Positions 28,213 through 36,913 of a stretch of 64,000 nucleotides of DNA are shown piece after piece. Position 1 is the stretch's first letter; each line of letters starts with the position of its first letter. Under the pieces are notes generated by a model, which was not told the origin of the DNA, did no database searches, and saw nothing but the letters and a program-made list of their open reading frames with translations. The position numbers and the translations under genes are program-made. The stretch covers positions 372,001-436,000 of the forward strand of contig NZ_RSFE01000001.1 in assembly GCF_004025325.1 (NCBI RefSeq), in the 5' to 3' direction. The stretch comes from Pseudidiomarina gelatinasegens. Lineage in GTDB: Bacteria > Pseudomonadota > Gammaproteobacteria > Enterobacterales > Alteromonadaceae.

Positions 28213-28245
28213 AGTGTGCCATTCCCGACTATTTTAGTCAAGTAT
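28213..28245 (-). promoter_or_regulatory. isc operon promoter with type 1 IscR binding site
   Basis: On the minus strand, 28245-28221 reads ATACTTGACTAAAA then TAGTCGGGAAT. This fits the E. coli type 1 consensus ATASYYGACTRWWWYAGTCRRSTAT at all but one position. The -35 TTGACT (28241-28236) lies inside the site, so bound IscR would block RNA polymerase. The -10 element about 17 bp further (CACACT region) is weak. The iscR start is about 40 bp downstream. Confidence 0.85.
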
Positions 28246-28262
28246 TCACTTGAACGGCAAAG

Positions 28263-28341
28263 TCGATATTAGCTATTGGATATTAGCTATTAGCGGTAAT
28301 GGCTACTTCTTCTAATATCCAATATCTTTTAGCTAATATCG
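28263..28341. repeat. Family C heptad inverted repeat behind trmJ
   Basis: Ends CGATATTAGCTATTGGATAT and ATATCTTTTAGCTAATATCG. It supplies the final codons and stop of trmJ (GAT ATT AGC TAA, DIS-stop). It lies just upstream of the isc promoter. Confidence 0.87.
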
Positions 28342-29054
28342 TTTTTGTTTTTCTTATCAATTGACGTCAGAATGCCGCGCAGGATATTCAGTTCCGCTGA
28401 CTCAGGGCGAGCGCGGCTAAACATTCGGCGTAGCTTCGCCATCACCTGACCGGGGTGATTTTTAATAATAAACCCGGTTTCACCTAGCGTTTCTTCAAGG
28501 TGCTGGTAAAAGCGCTCCAGGTCGCCAGCCAGCGGATAGTCCACGTCACTGACCGGTGGTTTGGCATCGGCTTCTAAGAACTGCATGCGCACTTCATAAG
28601 CCAGAGTTTGTACCGCCATGGCTAAATTTAATGAGCTGTACTCAGGATTTGAGGGAATATGCACGTGGTGGGTGCATTGTTGCAGCTCTTCATTGGTTAA
28701 ACCGCTGCTTTCACGGCCAAATACCATAGCCACCGGGTAATTCGGAGCTTCCGCCAGTACTTTTGCCGCCGTTTCGCGTGGGCCAAGCAATGGCCAATCC
28801 AAAGTGCGGTTTCGGGCGCTGGTACCTACTACTAAGCCACAGTCTTGAATTGCTTCTGGTAAGGTTTTGACGATTTTTGCTTGATGTAACACATCCGTAG
28901 CACCGGCAGCCAATGCCGAAGCATGGCTGTCAGGCGCTTGTACTGGATCAACCAAATACAAATCGTTTAGTCCCATGGTTTTCATGGCACGCGCGACCGA
29001 CCCGATGTTGCCGGTGTGGCTGGTGTTGACTAAGACAATACGAATGTTGTTCAT
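28329..29054 (-). CDS. trmJ: tRNA (cytidine/uridine-2'-O-)-methyltransferase TrmJ
   Basis: 241 residues. SPOUT fold with [34 protein letters not shown] and the knot motif [22 protein letters not shown]. It 2'-O-methylates position 32 of several tRNAs. The residues DIS and the stop lie in the family C repeat. It follows suhB by one base; the order suhB-trmJ-iscR is standard in gammaproteobacteria. Confidence 0.96.
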   Translation of the reverse strand: MNNIRIVLVNTSHTGNIGSVARAMKTMGLNDLYLVDPVQAPDSHASALAAGATDVLHQAKIVKTLPEAIQDCGLVVGTSARNRTLDWPLLGPRETAAKVLAEAPNYPVAMVFGRESSGLTNEELQQCTHHVHIPSNPEYSSLNLAMAVQTLAYEVRMQFLEADAKPPVSDVDYPLAGDLERFYQHLEETLGETGFIIKNHPGQVMAKLRRMFSRARPESAELNILRGILTSIDKKNKNDIS

Positions 29055-29055
29055 G

Positions 29056-29856
29056 TTATTTTAAGCTTGCTGGTAAATGTGGACGCGCGGTAGTTAGCAA
29101 ATGTTGCACAACTTTCGGGTTGCCCGCAACCACGTTGCCGCTGGTCATAAAGCCATGCCCACCCGCGAAATCGGTAACAATACCGCCCGCTTCACGCACC
29201 AATAACTGGCCTGCGGCGATGTCCCACGGCTTCAAGCTAAACTCCCAGAACCCGTCAATGCGGCCATTGGCTACATAGGCAAGATCCAGCGCTGCAGAAC
29301 CGCTGCGGCGCATGTCTGAGGTGTACTCGAACAAGGATGCAAACACGGCCATATAGTCTTTGGTCATGTCTTTACGTTTGAATGGGAAGCCGGTGGCTAA
29401 TAACGCGCCGTTCAGGTCACGTTGTTTGGTGGCGCGTAAGCGTTTGCCGTTTAATTGTGCGCCTTGACCACGTGAAGCGCTGAACAGCTCTTCGCGCAGC
29501 GGGTCATAAACAACTGCTGCTTGCACCACACCTTTATGCAGGTATGCGATAGAAATTGAGAAATGCGGAATTCCGCGCAGGTAATTGGTGGTACCGTCTA
29601 GTGGGTCAATAATCCACTGATGCTCTGGCTCGCCGCCAACCACTTCACCACTTTCTTCCGCGAGGAATGAGTGTTGTGGGTAGGCTTTTTGAATGGTGCG
29701 AATGATGGCACTTTCAGCCGCTTTGTCGAGTTCGGTTACGAAATCGTTTTGGGTTTTGGTTTGAACATTCAGATCAACCTCAACACCAAAGTTTTTGACT
29801 AAAATTTTGCCGGCCACACGCGCTGCGCGCACCGCTATGTTTAACATCGGATGCAT
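29056..29856 (-). CDS. suhB: Inositol-1-monophosphatase SuhB
   Basis: 266 residues. Metal-binding motifs of the family: EESGE (about 67), [12 protein letters not shown] (about 84-95) and [15 protein letters not shown] (about 211-225). In E. coli SuhB also takes part in rRNA transcription antitermination. Its own promoter is recognisable upstream. Confidence 0.96.
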   Translation of the reverse strand: MHPMLNIAVRAARVAGKILVKNFGVEVDLNVQTKTQNDFVTELDKAAESAIIRTIQKAYPQHSFLAEESGEVVGGEPEHQWIIDPLDGTTNYLRGIPHFSISIAYLHKGVVQAAVVYDPLREELFSASRGQGAQLNGKRLRATKQRDLNGALLATGFPFKRKDMTKDYMAVFASLFEYTSDMRRSGSAALDLAYVANGRIDGFWEFSLKPWDIAAGQLLVREAGGIVTDFAGGHGFMTSGNVVAGNPKVVQHLLTTARPHLPASLK

Positions 29857-29898
29857 ACCAATTACCTGTACTGTGAAAGAACGATTTTGTGGGCGCGA

Positions 29899-29927
29899 AT
29901 TATACGCAGCTTACAAAGTTTAAGCAA
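29899..29927 (-). promoter_or_regulatory. suhB promoter
   Basis: On the minus strand TTGCTT (29927-29922), a 17-bp spacer, then TATAAT (29904-29899), about 43 bp before the suhB start. This is a good sigma-70 promoter. Confidence 0.75.
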
Positions 29928-29951
29928 GAATTACCCAAGTGAATGGATCTG

Positions 29952-29980
29952 TTCACTTTTTATCCGGACCGTGTTATAAC
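29952..29980 (+). promoter_or_regulatory. Promoter of the DUF3545 gene
   Basis: TTCACT (29952-29957), a 17-bp spacer, and TATAAC (29975-29980) preceded by TG, i.e. an extended -10. An inverted repeat GTGAA-N8-TTCAC overlaps the -35 (about 29939-29956) and could be an operator. Confidence 0.65.
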
Positions 29981-30026
29981 GATGTTGCGCTAATTTAGAA
30001 TAACAACACAAAAGCCGGAGGGTCCC

Positions 30027-30194
30027 ATGGATCATTCACAAGAGCTAAAACAAGTTGAATCTAAGTCGAATAAAAAAGGTGCCCCGCGTAAGTGGCGTGA
30101 AATTGAAACGCTGAAAGAGAAATATCGTTTACGCGATGAACTGCAGGATATTGATTTCGAGTTCGATGCCGAACTCGATAGTTTGGAGTTTTAG
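30027..30194 (+). CDS. Small DUF3545-type protein
   Basis: 55 residues, ATG with GGAGGG 5-6 bp upstream and a good promoter. The sequence is Lys/Glu-rich with PRKWREIETLKEKYRLRDEL followed by an acidic tail (DFEFDAELDSLEF). This matches the short DUF3545 proteins found in Vibrio, Shewanella and relatives, whose function is unknown. It is soluble and predicted helical. A family B block begins right after its stop. Confidence 0.75.
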   Translation: MDHSQELKQVESKSNKKGAPRKWREIETLKEKYRLRDELQDIDFEFDAELDSLEF

Positions 30195-30261
30195 TTCGTT
30201 ACTCGTTGTTCGTTACTCGTTACTCGAATAACCAATAACGAATAACTAATAACTAATAACG
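30195..30261. repeat. Family B/C hybrid heptad repeat between the DUF3545 gene and ung
   Basis: Left part TTCGTTACTCGTTGTTCG, right part made of 7-bp units AATAACC, AATAACG, AATAACT, AATAACT, AATAACG. The ACT/ATT units resemble family C and the ACG units family B. It supplies the end of ung (GTT ATT AGT TAT TAG, VISY-stop). Confidence 0.85.
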
Positions 30262-30911
30262 TCTTCGCCCTGCTCTGCGAGCAGCTCGTTGGTGCGGCGG
30301 AAATGCCCTGCGGTGAGAAACCCGCGGTGCGCCGACAATGGCGATGGGTGAACAGTTTCCAACACATGATGGCGCTGGCGATCAATCAGCGCCCCCTTCT
30401 TTTGCGCATGCGCTCCCCAGAGCAGAAATACTACCCCGCTGCACTGCATATTGATTTGTTCTACCACTTTATCTGTAAAGGTTTCCCAGCCCCAGCTGGC
30501 ATGCGAATGCGCCTTGCCCTGTTCAACTGTGAGTACGGTATTCAACAGCAGCACGCCTTGCTTGGCCCAATGTTCCAGATTGCCGGATTCTGGTACCTGA
30601 AAATCGGGATAGTCATGCTGGATAGCTTTAAAGATATTGCGCAACGAAGGCGGATGCTTGACGCCTTCGGGCACCGAAAAGCACAAACCATGGGCTTGGC
30701 CGGGGCCGTGATAAGGGTCTTGCCCTAAAATAACCACTTTTAACTCGGCCAAAGGCGTCATTTTGAAAGCTTGGAATACCTGCTCGCTGGGCGGATAGAT
30801 AACTTTGCCTGCATTACGTTGGGTCTGTACACGATGCAGTAGATCAATAAAGTACGATTGTTTTTTTTCTTCGCTGAGCAAGTCGCTCCAGCGTAACGCC
30901 TGTGCTGTCAT
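30246..30911 (-). CDS. ung: Uracil-DNA glycosylase
   Basis: 221 residues. Catalytic water-activating motif [14 protein letters not shown], the uracil-binding [11 protein letters not shown] segment and the DNA-intercalating [11 protein letters not shown] loop. It removes uracil from DNA. The C-terminal residues VISY and the stop are contributed by the heptad repeat. The gene is divergent from the glycosyltransferase at 31001. Confidence 0.97.
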   Translation of the reverse strand: MTAQALRWSDLLSEEKKQSYFIDLLHRVQTQRNAGKVIYPPSEQVFQAFKMTPLAELKVVILGQDPYHGPGQAHGLCFSVPEGVKHPPSLRNIFKAIQHDYPDFQVPESGNLEHWAKQGVLLLNTVLTVEQGKAHSHASWGWETFTDKVVEQINMQCSGVVFLLWGAHAQKKGALIDRQRHHVLETVHPSPLSAHRGFLTAGHFRRTNELLAEQGEDVISY

Positions 30912-31000
30912 TTACCGACTAACCTTTGTATTATTGGTACATACGATATATGTATCCTAACACTGTCCTGAATTGTTGTACCAATAAAAGAGAGCGCCCA

Positions 31001-31786
31001 ATGAGTAAGCCCTACCCGCCAATGAGTGTGTTTGTAATTACACTGAATGAAGCCGAACACTTGGATGAAGTTTTGGAGAGTGTGCATGGTGTTGAAGAAA
31101 TTGTGGTTATTGATTCAGGGTCTACAGATGGCACCTTAGAGATTGCCAAAAAGCATGGTGCACGTTTGGTTCACAACGATTGGCCGGGCTACGCCAAGCA
31201 AAAAGCCTTTGGTATTGAACAATGCACGCACAATTGGGTGTTAAATTTGGACGGCGATGAAGTGATGCCGGAAGGTGGCTTGCAGATGATTCGCGAGCGC
31301 ATTGCCCAAGGCGACATCAATGGTATTTGGATACATCACGATGATATTTTTATGGGCCACAGCTTGAAGAAAGCGCGGCATCATAAATACCGCCGCGTAT
31401 ACCGCAAAGATCGCAGCCACATGGACACGTCGGTGCGGGTGCATGAACACATTCACGTGGATGAACCGACCGCCTACCTGCCGATTTATCTAAAACACTA
31501 CGGTTACGATTCCGCACACGGCTACATGGACAAGCTGAACAAATATTCATTGCTTAAGGCCGAGCAGCGCATCGAGCAAGGCCGCCCGTGCAGCTTGCCG
31601 CGTTTGTTACTGATTTTCCCACTGATGTTTTTAAAGTTTTATCTGGGCCGACAGATGATTTGGTCGGGCTGGCGTGGGTTTATTAAAGCCAACATTGATG
31701 CCTTTCATTTCTTTTTAACTGAAGCGAAACTTTATGAAATTCAATACCGTCAAAAGCAGCAGAAAGGGAAGCCGCATCATCAATAA
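31001..31786 (+). CDS. Family 2 glycosyltransferase, WaaE/KdtX-like
   Basis: 261 residues from the ATG at 31001 (weak AAGAGAG site). GT-A fold: VFVITLNEAEHLDEVL, IDSGSTDGT and the metal-binding LDGDE. A probable membrane-associated segment near the C-terminus (LLLIFPLMFLKFYLG). The family adds the first sugar to lipopolysaccharide inner-core heptose in other bacteria; the exact acceptor here is unknown. It is followed 23 bp later by a second glycosyltransferase, so the pair probably acts on the same glycan. Confidence 0.85.
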   Translation: MSKPYPPMSVFVITLNEAEHLDEVLESVHGVEEIVVIDSGSTDGTLEIAKKHGARLVHNDWPGYAKQKAFGIEQCTHNWVLNLDGDEVMPEGGLQMIRERIAQGDINGIWIHHDDIFMGHSLKKARHHKYRRVYRKDRSHMDTSVRVHEHIHVDEPTAYLPIYLKHYGYDSAHGYMDKLNKYSLLKAEQRIEQGRPCSLPRLLLIFPLMFLKFYLGRQMIWSGWRGFIKANIDAFHFFLTEAKLYEIQYRQKQQKGKPHHQ

Positions 31787-31808
31787 TCGAATGTTATCAG
31801 GAGGAACT

Positions 31809-32567
31809 GTGAGACATCTCAAACAACCAAATTTCAAGATATTTGTTATCAACTTAGCTCACTCCACTGAGCGCTGGCAACATGTTTCACAGCAACTCGA
31901 TAGGCTTCACTTACCCTACGAGCGCCTTGATGCTATTAACGGCAAATCACTCACAGAAGCTGAGATTAACGCCGTATTCTCGACCCAACTTGCCGATAAG
32001 TATTTCCATTATCGCCTCACGCGCGGCGAAATTGCTTGTTATCTTTCACACCTTAAAGCCTGGCAAAAGATAGTGGATGAAGGTTTAGATTTTGGAATTA
32101 TTCTTGAGGACGATATCAATATCAGTTCACTGTTTGTCGAGGTACCAAAGCGAATTGCCGCGTTTAAGGCGAAGTGGGATTTCATCAAGCTTGCCGCCCC
32201 ATTTAAACAGCAACCATATGACGTTATAGAGTCGGATACTCGTCTTCATGTTGTGAGCTACCGACGCAAGCCGCCGATGGGAGCATGTGCTCAGGCTGTT
32301 AGCTTCTCGGGTGCGCGGCAGCTATTAAAGTTGCGCCCGCCAGTTTTCCGCCCCGTGGACGTTGATTTGCAGTGGTCTTACGAACTCGGCATTCGGACGT
32401 TCGGGTTGGTGCCTTATACGGTTGATAACACCCATCAACATAGCAGCGATATTTTTGCTGTTGAGAATAGGCACCATGCGCGTAAGAGCGCTTGGCGACG
32501 CATGAAGCATCAAATTGCCTTGTATTTTGACAATAAAAAAACGCGACGTAAAACGCCGCGCTTGTAA
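31809..32567 (+). CDS. Family 25 glycosyltransferase (LPS galactosyltransferase-like)
   Basis: 252 residues from GTG at 31809 behind a strong AGGAGG; an in-frame ATG at 31791 lacks such a site. Family 25 features: FKIFVINLAHSTERW at the start, the acidic metal site IILEDDINIS, and GACAQAVSFSGARQLLKL. Relatives (Lgt, LpsA, Lex2B) add galactose or glucose to lipopolysaccharide. It ends with a basic tail, KKTRRKTPRL. Confidence 0.85.
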   Translation: MRHLKQPNFKIFVINLAHSTERWQHVSQQLDRLHLPYERLDAINGKSLTEAEINAVFSTQLADKYFHYRLTRGEIACYLSHLKAWQKIVDEGLDFGIILEDDINISSLFVEVPKRIAAFKAKWDFIKLAAPFKQQPYDVIESDTRLHVVSYRRKPPMGACAQAVSFSGARQLLKLRPPVFRPVDVDLQWSYELGIRTFGLVPYTVDNTHQHSSDIFAVENRHHARKSAWRRMKHQIALYFDNKKTRRKTPRL

Positions 32568-32589
32568 GTTGATATTTACCCAATTGCGT

Positions 32590-34605
32590 TTATTCGTGTT
32601 TTCCAAACCAATGCAGAATATACGCAACTTTTGCCATCAGGTTTGATGGTCGCCCAGCGATGCCGTGCGGTGCGTCAGGTACACGCACCATGGCGGTTTC
32701 AACCCCAGCTAATTTCAGCGCTTGGTAATACTGCTCAGACTCTGAAATTGGTGTGCGGTGATCAGCCTCACCGGTCAATAGCATGGTTGGCGTGGTCACA
32801 TTACCTACGTAGCTAATCGGCGAATACTTCATATAATGTTCTTGGTTCTCCCACGGCAAGCCTGGGAACCAATATTTGGTGAAGTAATTGTACATGTCGG
32901 CTGTGAGCACAAAGCTGTACCAATTAATCACCGGCTTCGCCACAACCGCTGCAGCGAAACGATCGGTATGGCCAACAATCCATGCTGTTAACACACCACC
33001 GCCACTACCACCGGTTACATACAAGCGCTCTTCGTCAATAAAGCCCTTCTCAATAACCGCATCGACACCGTCCATTAAGTCGGTGTAGTCATTGCTTGGG
33101 TAGTTGTGATGAATTTCTTGAGCGAAATCTTCACCGTAGCTGGTGCTGCCGCGCGGGTTGGTATAAAGCACCACATAACCCTGGGCTGCCATCAACTGCA
33201 CTTCAGCTGAGAACGAGCCTGCATAGGCGGTGTGTGGCCCACCGTGGATTTCTAAAATCAACGGGTACTTTTTCGTTGGGTCGAAATTCGGTGGATACGC
33301 AATCCAACCTTGAATTTTAAGGTCGTCATGGCTTGATTCGTACCAGATTTCTTCAACGCGGCCCAATTCTTTGTGCGCCAATGCGTCGTCATTCAACGCA
33401 GTTAACTTGCGTTTGATTTTGCTGGTTTGCAACATCAAGTCGGCTGGACGGTATGGGTTCGCCATGGTGAACACTAAGTCACCACCGGCGCTGACATCAA
33501 AGCTACCACCGCTGTAAGGGCGGGTATAACTTAAGCCGCCCATGGCGTCAGTCAGCACGCGGCGATTGCCACTCAAGCTTTGGTAAACGATGTTACCTTT
33601 GCCATGTTTGTCGTAGCTAAAATACACACCACGGCTATCCGCTGACCATTTTACGTCACCGACTGAATAATCAAGTTCGGTAGATAGTAGTTTCGGCGTG
33701 CCTTTGCCGTCTAAGTCCATCACGTACAACATGGTATTTTGATAGCTCATGTATTCATCATCGTAGCCAAGCCACGCGAGTTTCTTGCCATCAGGACTAA
33801 CTTGAGGCGAGCGATCCGGCCCATTACGGTCGGTTAACTGCTTAATAGCGCCGTCAGCCACTGCAACTTGATATAACTCTGAATTATTCGGTTGGTCAAA
33901 GGCGTCATCGCGACGGTTCGCCGAGAACACGATGCTTTTACTATCGCCTGTCCATGTGAGCTGGCCACCATGGTGATAAGTGTCGGTAGTTATCTGGCGC
34001 GGGGTGCCACCACTGGCTGGTATCACATAAATTTGGGTATAACCATCGGGCGCAAAGCCAGAACCGTCAAAGCGGTAGTTGTCTTTATCGATATAACGTG
34101 CAGGTTCAGCCCACTCAGCGCCTTTAGGCTTGCCAGGCAAGCTCACTGGCGCTGGATTGCTGCTTGGCGTGAACATGGTAAATGCCAGCCATTTTCCATC
34201 TGGTGACCAAGTTAAGCTACTTGGGCTGCCGGTTAGGCGCGTTACAGCTGCGTCTTCACGGGTGTCGGTCCAATATAGATGAATCTGGTTGCTACCTGAA
34301 CGATTCGATACGAACGCCAGGGTTTTGCCGTCTGGCGACCACGTTGGGGAATGATCGTTTGCTTGTCCGCCAGTTAACGGACGTAATTCACCTTTGTTAT
34401 CAACACGCCACAAGTTACCTAAGCGACGGTCACTCATGATGTCCATATAGTTACGAACAAACACCGTGTAGCCACCGTCGGGATGGATAGCAGGTTGGCT
34501 TGCGTATTCCAGTTGGAACACGTCTTCGAGCTGTAAGGCATTGTCGGTGGCAGCGTAGGAACTGCTTGCGACCAATGCCAAGGTGAGTGTTAAGAGTTTT
34601 TTCAT
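32590..34605 (-). CDS. Secreted S9 family prolyl oligopeptidase-like peptidase
   Basis: 671 residues from the ATG at 34605 (the upstream TTG is part of TTGAGG, the ribosome-binding site). Signal peptide MKKLLTLTLALVASSSYA. An N-terminal beta-propeller with WSPDGK repeats (WSPDGKTLAF, WSPDGKWLAF) is followed by an alpha/beta-hydrolase domain with the catalytic triad Ser in TGGSGGG, Asp in GEADHRTP and His in PDAPHG. It should cut short peptides in the periplasm or outside the cell, probably dipeptidyl or acylaminoacyl type. It is convergent with the glycosyltransferase gene. Confidence 0.93.
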   Translation of the reverse strand: MKKLLTLTLALVASSSYAATDNALQLEDVFQLEYASQPAIHPDGGYTVFVRNYMDIMSDRRLGNLWRVDNKGELRPLTGGQANDHSPTWSPDGKTLAFVSNRSGSNQIHLYWTDTREDAAVTRLTGSPSSLTWSPDGKWLAFTMFTPSSNPAPVSLPGKPKGAEWAEPARYIDKDNYRFDGSGFAPDGYTQIYVIPASGGTPRQITTDTYHHGGQLTWTGDSKSIVFSANRRDDAFDQPNNSELYQVAVADGAIKQLTDRNGPDRSPQVSPDGKKLAWLGYDDEYMSYQNTMLYVMDLDGKGTPKLLSTELDYSVGDVKWSADSRGVYFSYDKHGKGNIVYQSLSGNRRVLTDAMGGLSYTRPYSGGSFDVSAGGDLVFTMANPYRPADLMLQTSKIKRKLTALNDDALAHKELGRVEEIWYESSHDDLKIQGWIAYPPNFDPTKKYPLILEIHGGPHTAYAGSFSAEVQLMAAQGYVVLYTNPRGSTSYGEDFAQEIHHNYPSNDYTDLMDGVDAVIEKGFIDEERLYVTGGSGGGVLTAWIVGHTDRFAAAVVAKPVINWYSFVLTADMYNYFTKYWFPGLPWENQEHYMKYSPISYVGNVTTPTMLLTGEADHRTPISESEQYYQALKLAGVETAMVRVPDAPHGIAGRPSNLMAKVAYILHWFGKHE

Positions 34606-34617
34606 AAATTGCCTCAA

Positions 34618-34810
34618 TCGTGATTCGTGATTCGTACGCTGCGCTGTTCGTCCGTGCTCCGCACTGTTCGTCTACTTTAAAGATAACGAAACTATGAAAA
34701 ACAAAAAGATAAACCCGCCGAAGCGGGTAGATAATGCGTCAAGTTACACAGTCGAATAGCGGAGCGCACGAAGAAGCGCAGCGTACGAACCACGAATAGT
34801 GTAACGGACG
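34618..34810. repeat. Family B inverted repeat upstream of the S9 peptidase, with an inner hairpin
   Basis: Left arm GATTCGTACGCTGCGCTGTT, right arm AAGCGCAGCGTACGAACCAC. The loop contains AACCCGCCGAAGCGGGT (about 34712-34728), an exact second copy of the terminator hairpin found 107 bp downstream at 34818-34834. Confidence 0.82.
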
Positions 34811-34837
34811 AAAAAAAACCCGCCGAAGCGGGTTTTT
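34811..34837 (-). terminator. Rho-independent terminator of the DUF1302-like gene
   Basis: On the minus strand CCCGC-TTCG-GCGGG followed by eight T, starting 3 bp behind the stop of the gene at 34840. Stable UUCG tetraloop. Confidence 0.92.
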
Positions 34838-34839
34838 CC

Positions 34840-36684
34840 TTAGAAGCTGTAGCTGAAGCTTACCGCTGCGAAATCGCGGTCATCAGCTGCATCAAAATCA
34901 GCACCGTCGGTAATGTTGTAACCAACGCCGATTTTGTATTTGTTTAAGTAGCTGAAATCAACACTCAAACCTAAGGTACGACGACCTTCAATGAAGTTTG
35001 AGTTCGCTGAGTAGCCTTTCACATCGTGACCAAACGCGATGGTTGGGGTCATGTTCCAGCCTGAGAATACGTTGTTGTAGTCACCCACGATGCGAGCACG
35101 ATAGCCCCACGAAGTTGACGTTACAAAGCCTTCACAGTTGATGTTTGACGTAGCTGAAGGGTTACCTAAAGCAGCTTGGTCAGCAACAGTTAAGCATTTG
35201 CCGAATACTGGGTTACGACCATAGCGTTGCTCGTCAAGCCCTGCCAAGCCGTGCACTTTGCTTACCGCAACTTCACCGATAAAGGTGATACGGTCAGCGC
35301 CCAATGCGCGGTCATAGAATTTAACACCGGTTAACTGCCACTGGGTTACGTCATATTCGTCATAACCTTCCTGCAATTCACCTAAGTTGGTGATTGCGCC
35401 CGTGTCGTCACGCAAGATGCGGTTCGAGAACGTGCTTGGAACGCCTGCGCGCAGACCAGCTGTTAAGATTTCAGTGGTGTTGATTTGTACTGGCATGTCT
35501 AAACGATGGCTTACTTCACCACCAACAGACCAGTCACCAATTAAGGTTGATGCACTGAAGCCAAAGATTTGTTGGTCTTCAGGGAACTGCAACACATAGT
35601 CAGGGCCAGCAATCGGAATACCATCAGGGTGGCTAAATGCTGGTGTTGGCTGTTGTTGCCAGTTGTACGCAGAAATAATTGGGGTCTGCGTATGGATATT
35701 CATGAAGTACGCACCAAATTCGGTATCGATACTTGTTGCGTAGTGACGCAAAGCGAAACCGTACTGGCCTGCATCATCTGGCTCAATGTCTGGACGACGC
35801 TCAAGGTAGGTACCGAACTGAATGGACTCGCGGTCGCTCAAGCTTGAGCTTGGGTCGCCAGCCACTAAGGTTGGGTTCAGAGTAACCTTGTTACAGCCTG
35901 GACCACCTAAAATGTCTACAGTTGAGAAGAAGGTACCACAACCATCAAGTTTGTAGTCATCCCACTCGTACTGATAGAACATGTCCAAGCTGGTTTCGTT
36001 GGTTAAACCAATGTTCAGGTTCAACATGCCAACTGGCAATAATGCTTCTTTAATTTCAACGCCCGGACGACGAATCGCGTTCACGTCGATAGGGTTAACG
36101 GCGTTAATGCCGTTAAAGATAAAGGTGCTTTCGCCCCAGCTAAGAACTTGACGGCCTAAACGGACGTTGGCAGGCATGTCACCGATGTCAAAGTAGGCAT
36201 AAACGAATGCATCAAGCAGTTCAAAACCAGAACCGGTTGAATAGTCGTCTAAACCGTTGTTATCAAGGGTAACATTAGGGAAATAATTTGTTGCGGTGTG
36301 GCCATGCGCGACTTCTTCATTTTTGATGACGTCGTCATACCAATATTTGAAACGGATAAATGCGCCGTAGTCGCCGCCATCGATGCTCAGATCGTGAACA
36401 CCTTTAATAACAGACGAAACCATGTCGCCGTCGTCATAGTTCAGGTTGCCGTCATCGGCTACACCTGACTGACCAAGACCACCTTCCATATTGCCTGGGT
36501 GGATAAAGCGCATATCACGCTCTTCCATACGCCATGCGGCACCATATGAAATGATTGAGTCGAACTTAACGCGGAAGTCACCTACTTCAAACTCCGCTGC
36601 CTGGACGCTTGCTGTTCCTGCTAATGCCAGCGTAATCGCCGACGCGATAGGTAATTTTTTTAGCATAGTTGTTCTTCTTTTCAT
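34840..36684 (-). CDS. DUF1302-like outer-membrane protein
   Basis: 614 residues from the ATG at 36684, with AGGTGG 6 bp upstream. Signal peptide ending about GTASVQAAEFE. The body is rich in amphipathic beta strands and aromatic residues and ends in SFSYSF, the terminal Phe motif of outer-membrane barrels. Segments FRVKFDSIISYGAAWRMEERD and ANVRLGRQVLSWGESTFIFNGINAVNPIDV are characteristic of DUF1302. In pseudomonads such proteins are linked to uptake or export of hydrophobic compounds. No DUF1329 partner is adjacent. Confidence 0.85.
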   Translation of the reverse strand: MKRRTTMLKKLPIASAITLALAGTASVQAAEFEVGDFRVKFDSIISYGAAWRMEERDMRFIHPGNMEGGLGQSGVADDGNLNYDDGDMVSSVIKGVHDLSIDGGDYGAFIRFKYWYDDVIKNEEVAHGHTATNYFPNVTLDNNGLDDYSTGSGFELLDAFVYAYFDIGDMPANVRLGRQVLSWGESTFIFNGINAVNPIDVNAIRRPGVEIKEALLPVGMLNLNIGLTNETSLDMFYQYEWDDYKLDGCGTFFSTVDILGGPGCNKVTLNPTLVAGDPSSSLSDRESIQFGTYLERRPDIEPDDAGQYGFALRHYATSIDTEFGAYFMNIHTQTPIISAYNWQQQPTPAFSHPDGIPIAGPDYVLQFPEDQQIFGFSASTLIGDWSVGGEVSHRLDMPVQINTTEILTAGLRAGVPSTFSNRILRDDTGAITNLGELQEGYDEYDVTQWQLTGVKFYDRALGADRITFIGEVAVSKVHGLAGLDEQRYGRNPVFGKCLTVADQAALGNPSATSNINCEGFVTSTSWGYRARIVGDYNNVFSGWNMTPTIAFGHDVKGYSANSNFIEGRRTLGLSVDFSYLNKYKIGVGYNITDGADFDAADDRDFAAVSFSYSF

Positions 36685-36768
36685 GTTAGCCACCTAATCC
36701 GATTAGGATGTTATTGGTTCAATCATGTCCGATGAGTTACAAATATGCAAGTGATTCGTTAGGAAAAA

Positions 36769-36910
36769 ATGCGTTATTCGTGCGCTTCGCTGCTCGTCCG
36801 CACTTCGCGCTATTCGTTCAACATAAAAAAATCTCCGAGCACTATGTAATGCAACGGAGATTTTATGTTTTTCGAACAATGAGGCGCAGCAGAATGCACG
36901 AATAACGCTC
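36769..36910. repeat. Family B inverted repeat with an embedded terminator
   Basis: Left GCGTTATTCGTGCGCTTCGC, right GAATGCACGAATAACGC. The loop holds the hairpin ATCTCCG...CGGAGAT. Outer ends GCGTTATTCG and CGAATAACGC are exact inverse complements. Very similar in layout to the copy at 37900. Confidence 0.9.
36825..36865 (-). terminator. Rho-independent terminator of the unknown secreted protein gene
   Basis: On the minus strand ATCTCCG, a 17-base loop, CGGAGAT and then a run of T. It lies about 50 bp behind the stop at 36914 and inside a family B element. Confidence 0.85.
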
Positions 36911-36913
36911 TTT

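Noticed and set aside
30191..30385. Minus-strand open frame of 64 codons at the end of ung
   Set aside because: It lies in another frame of ung and of the heptad repeat; no family resemblance.
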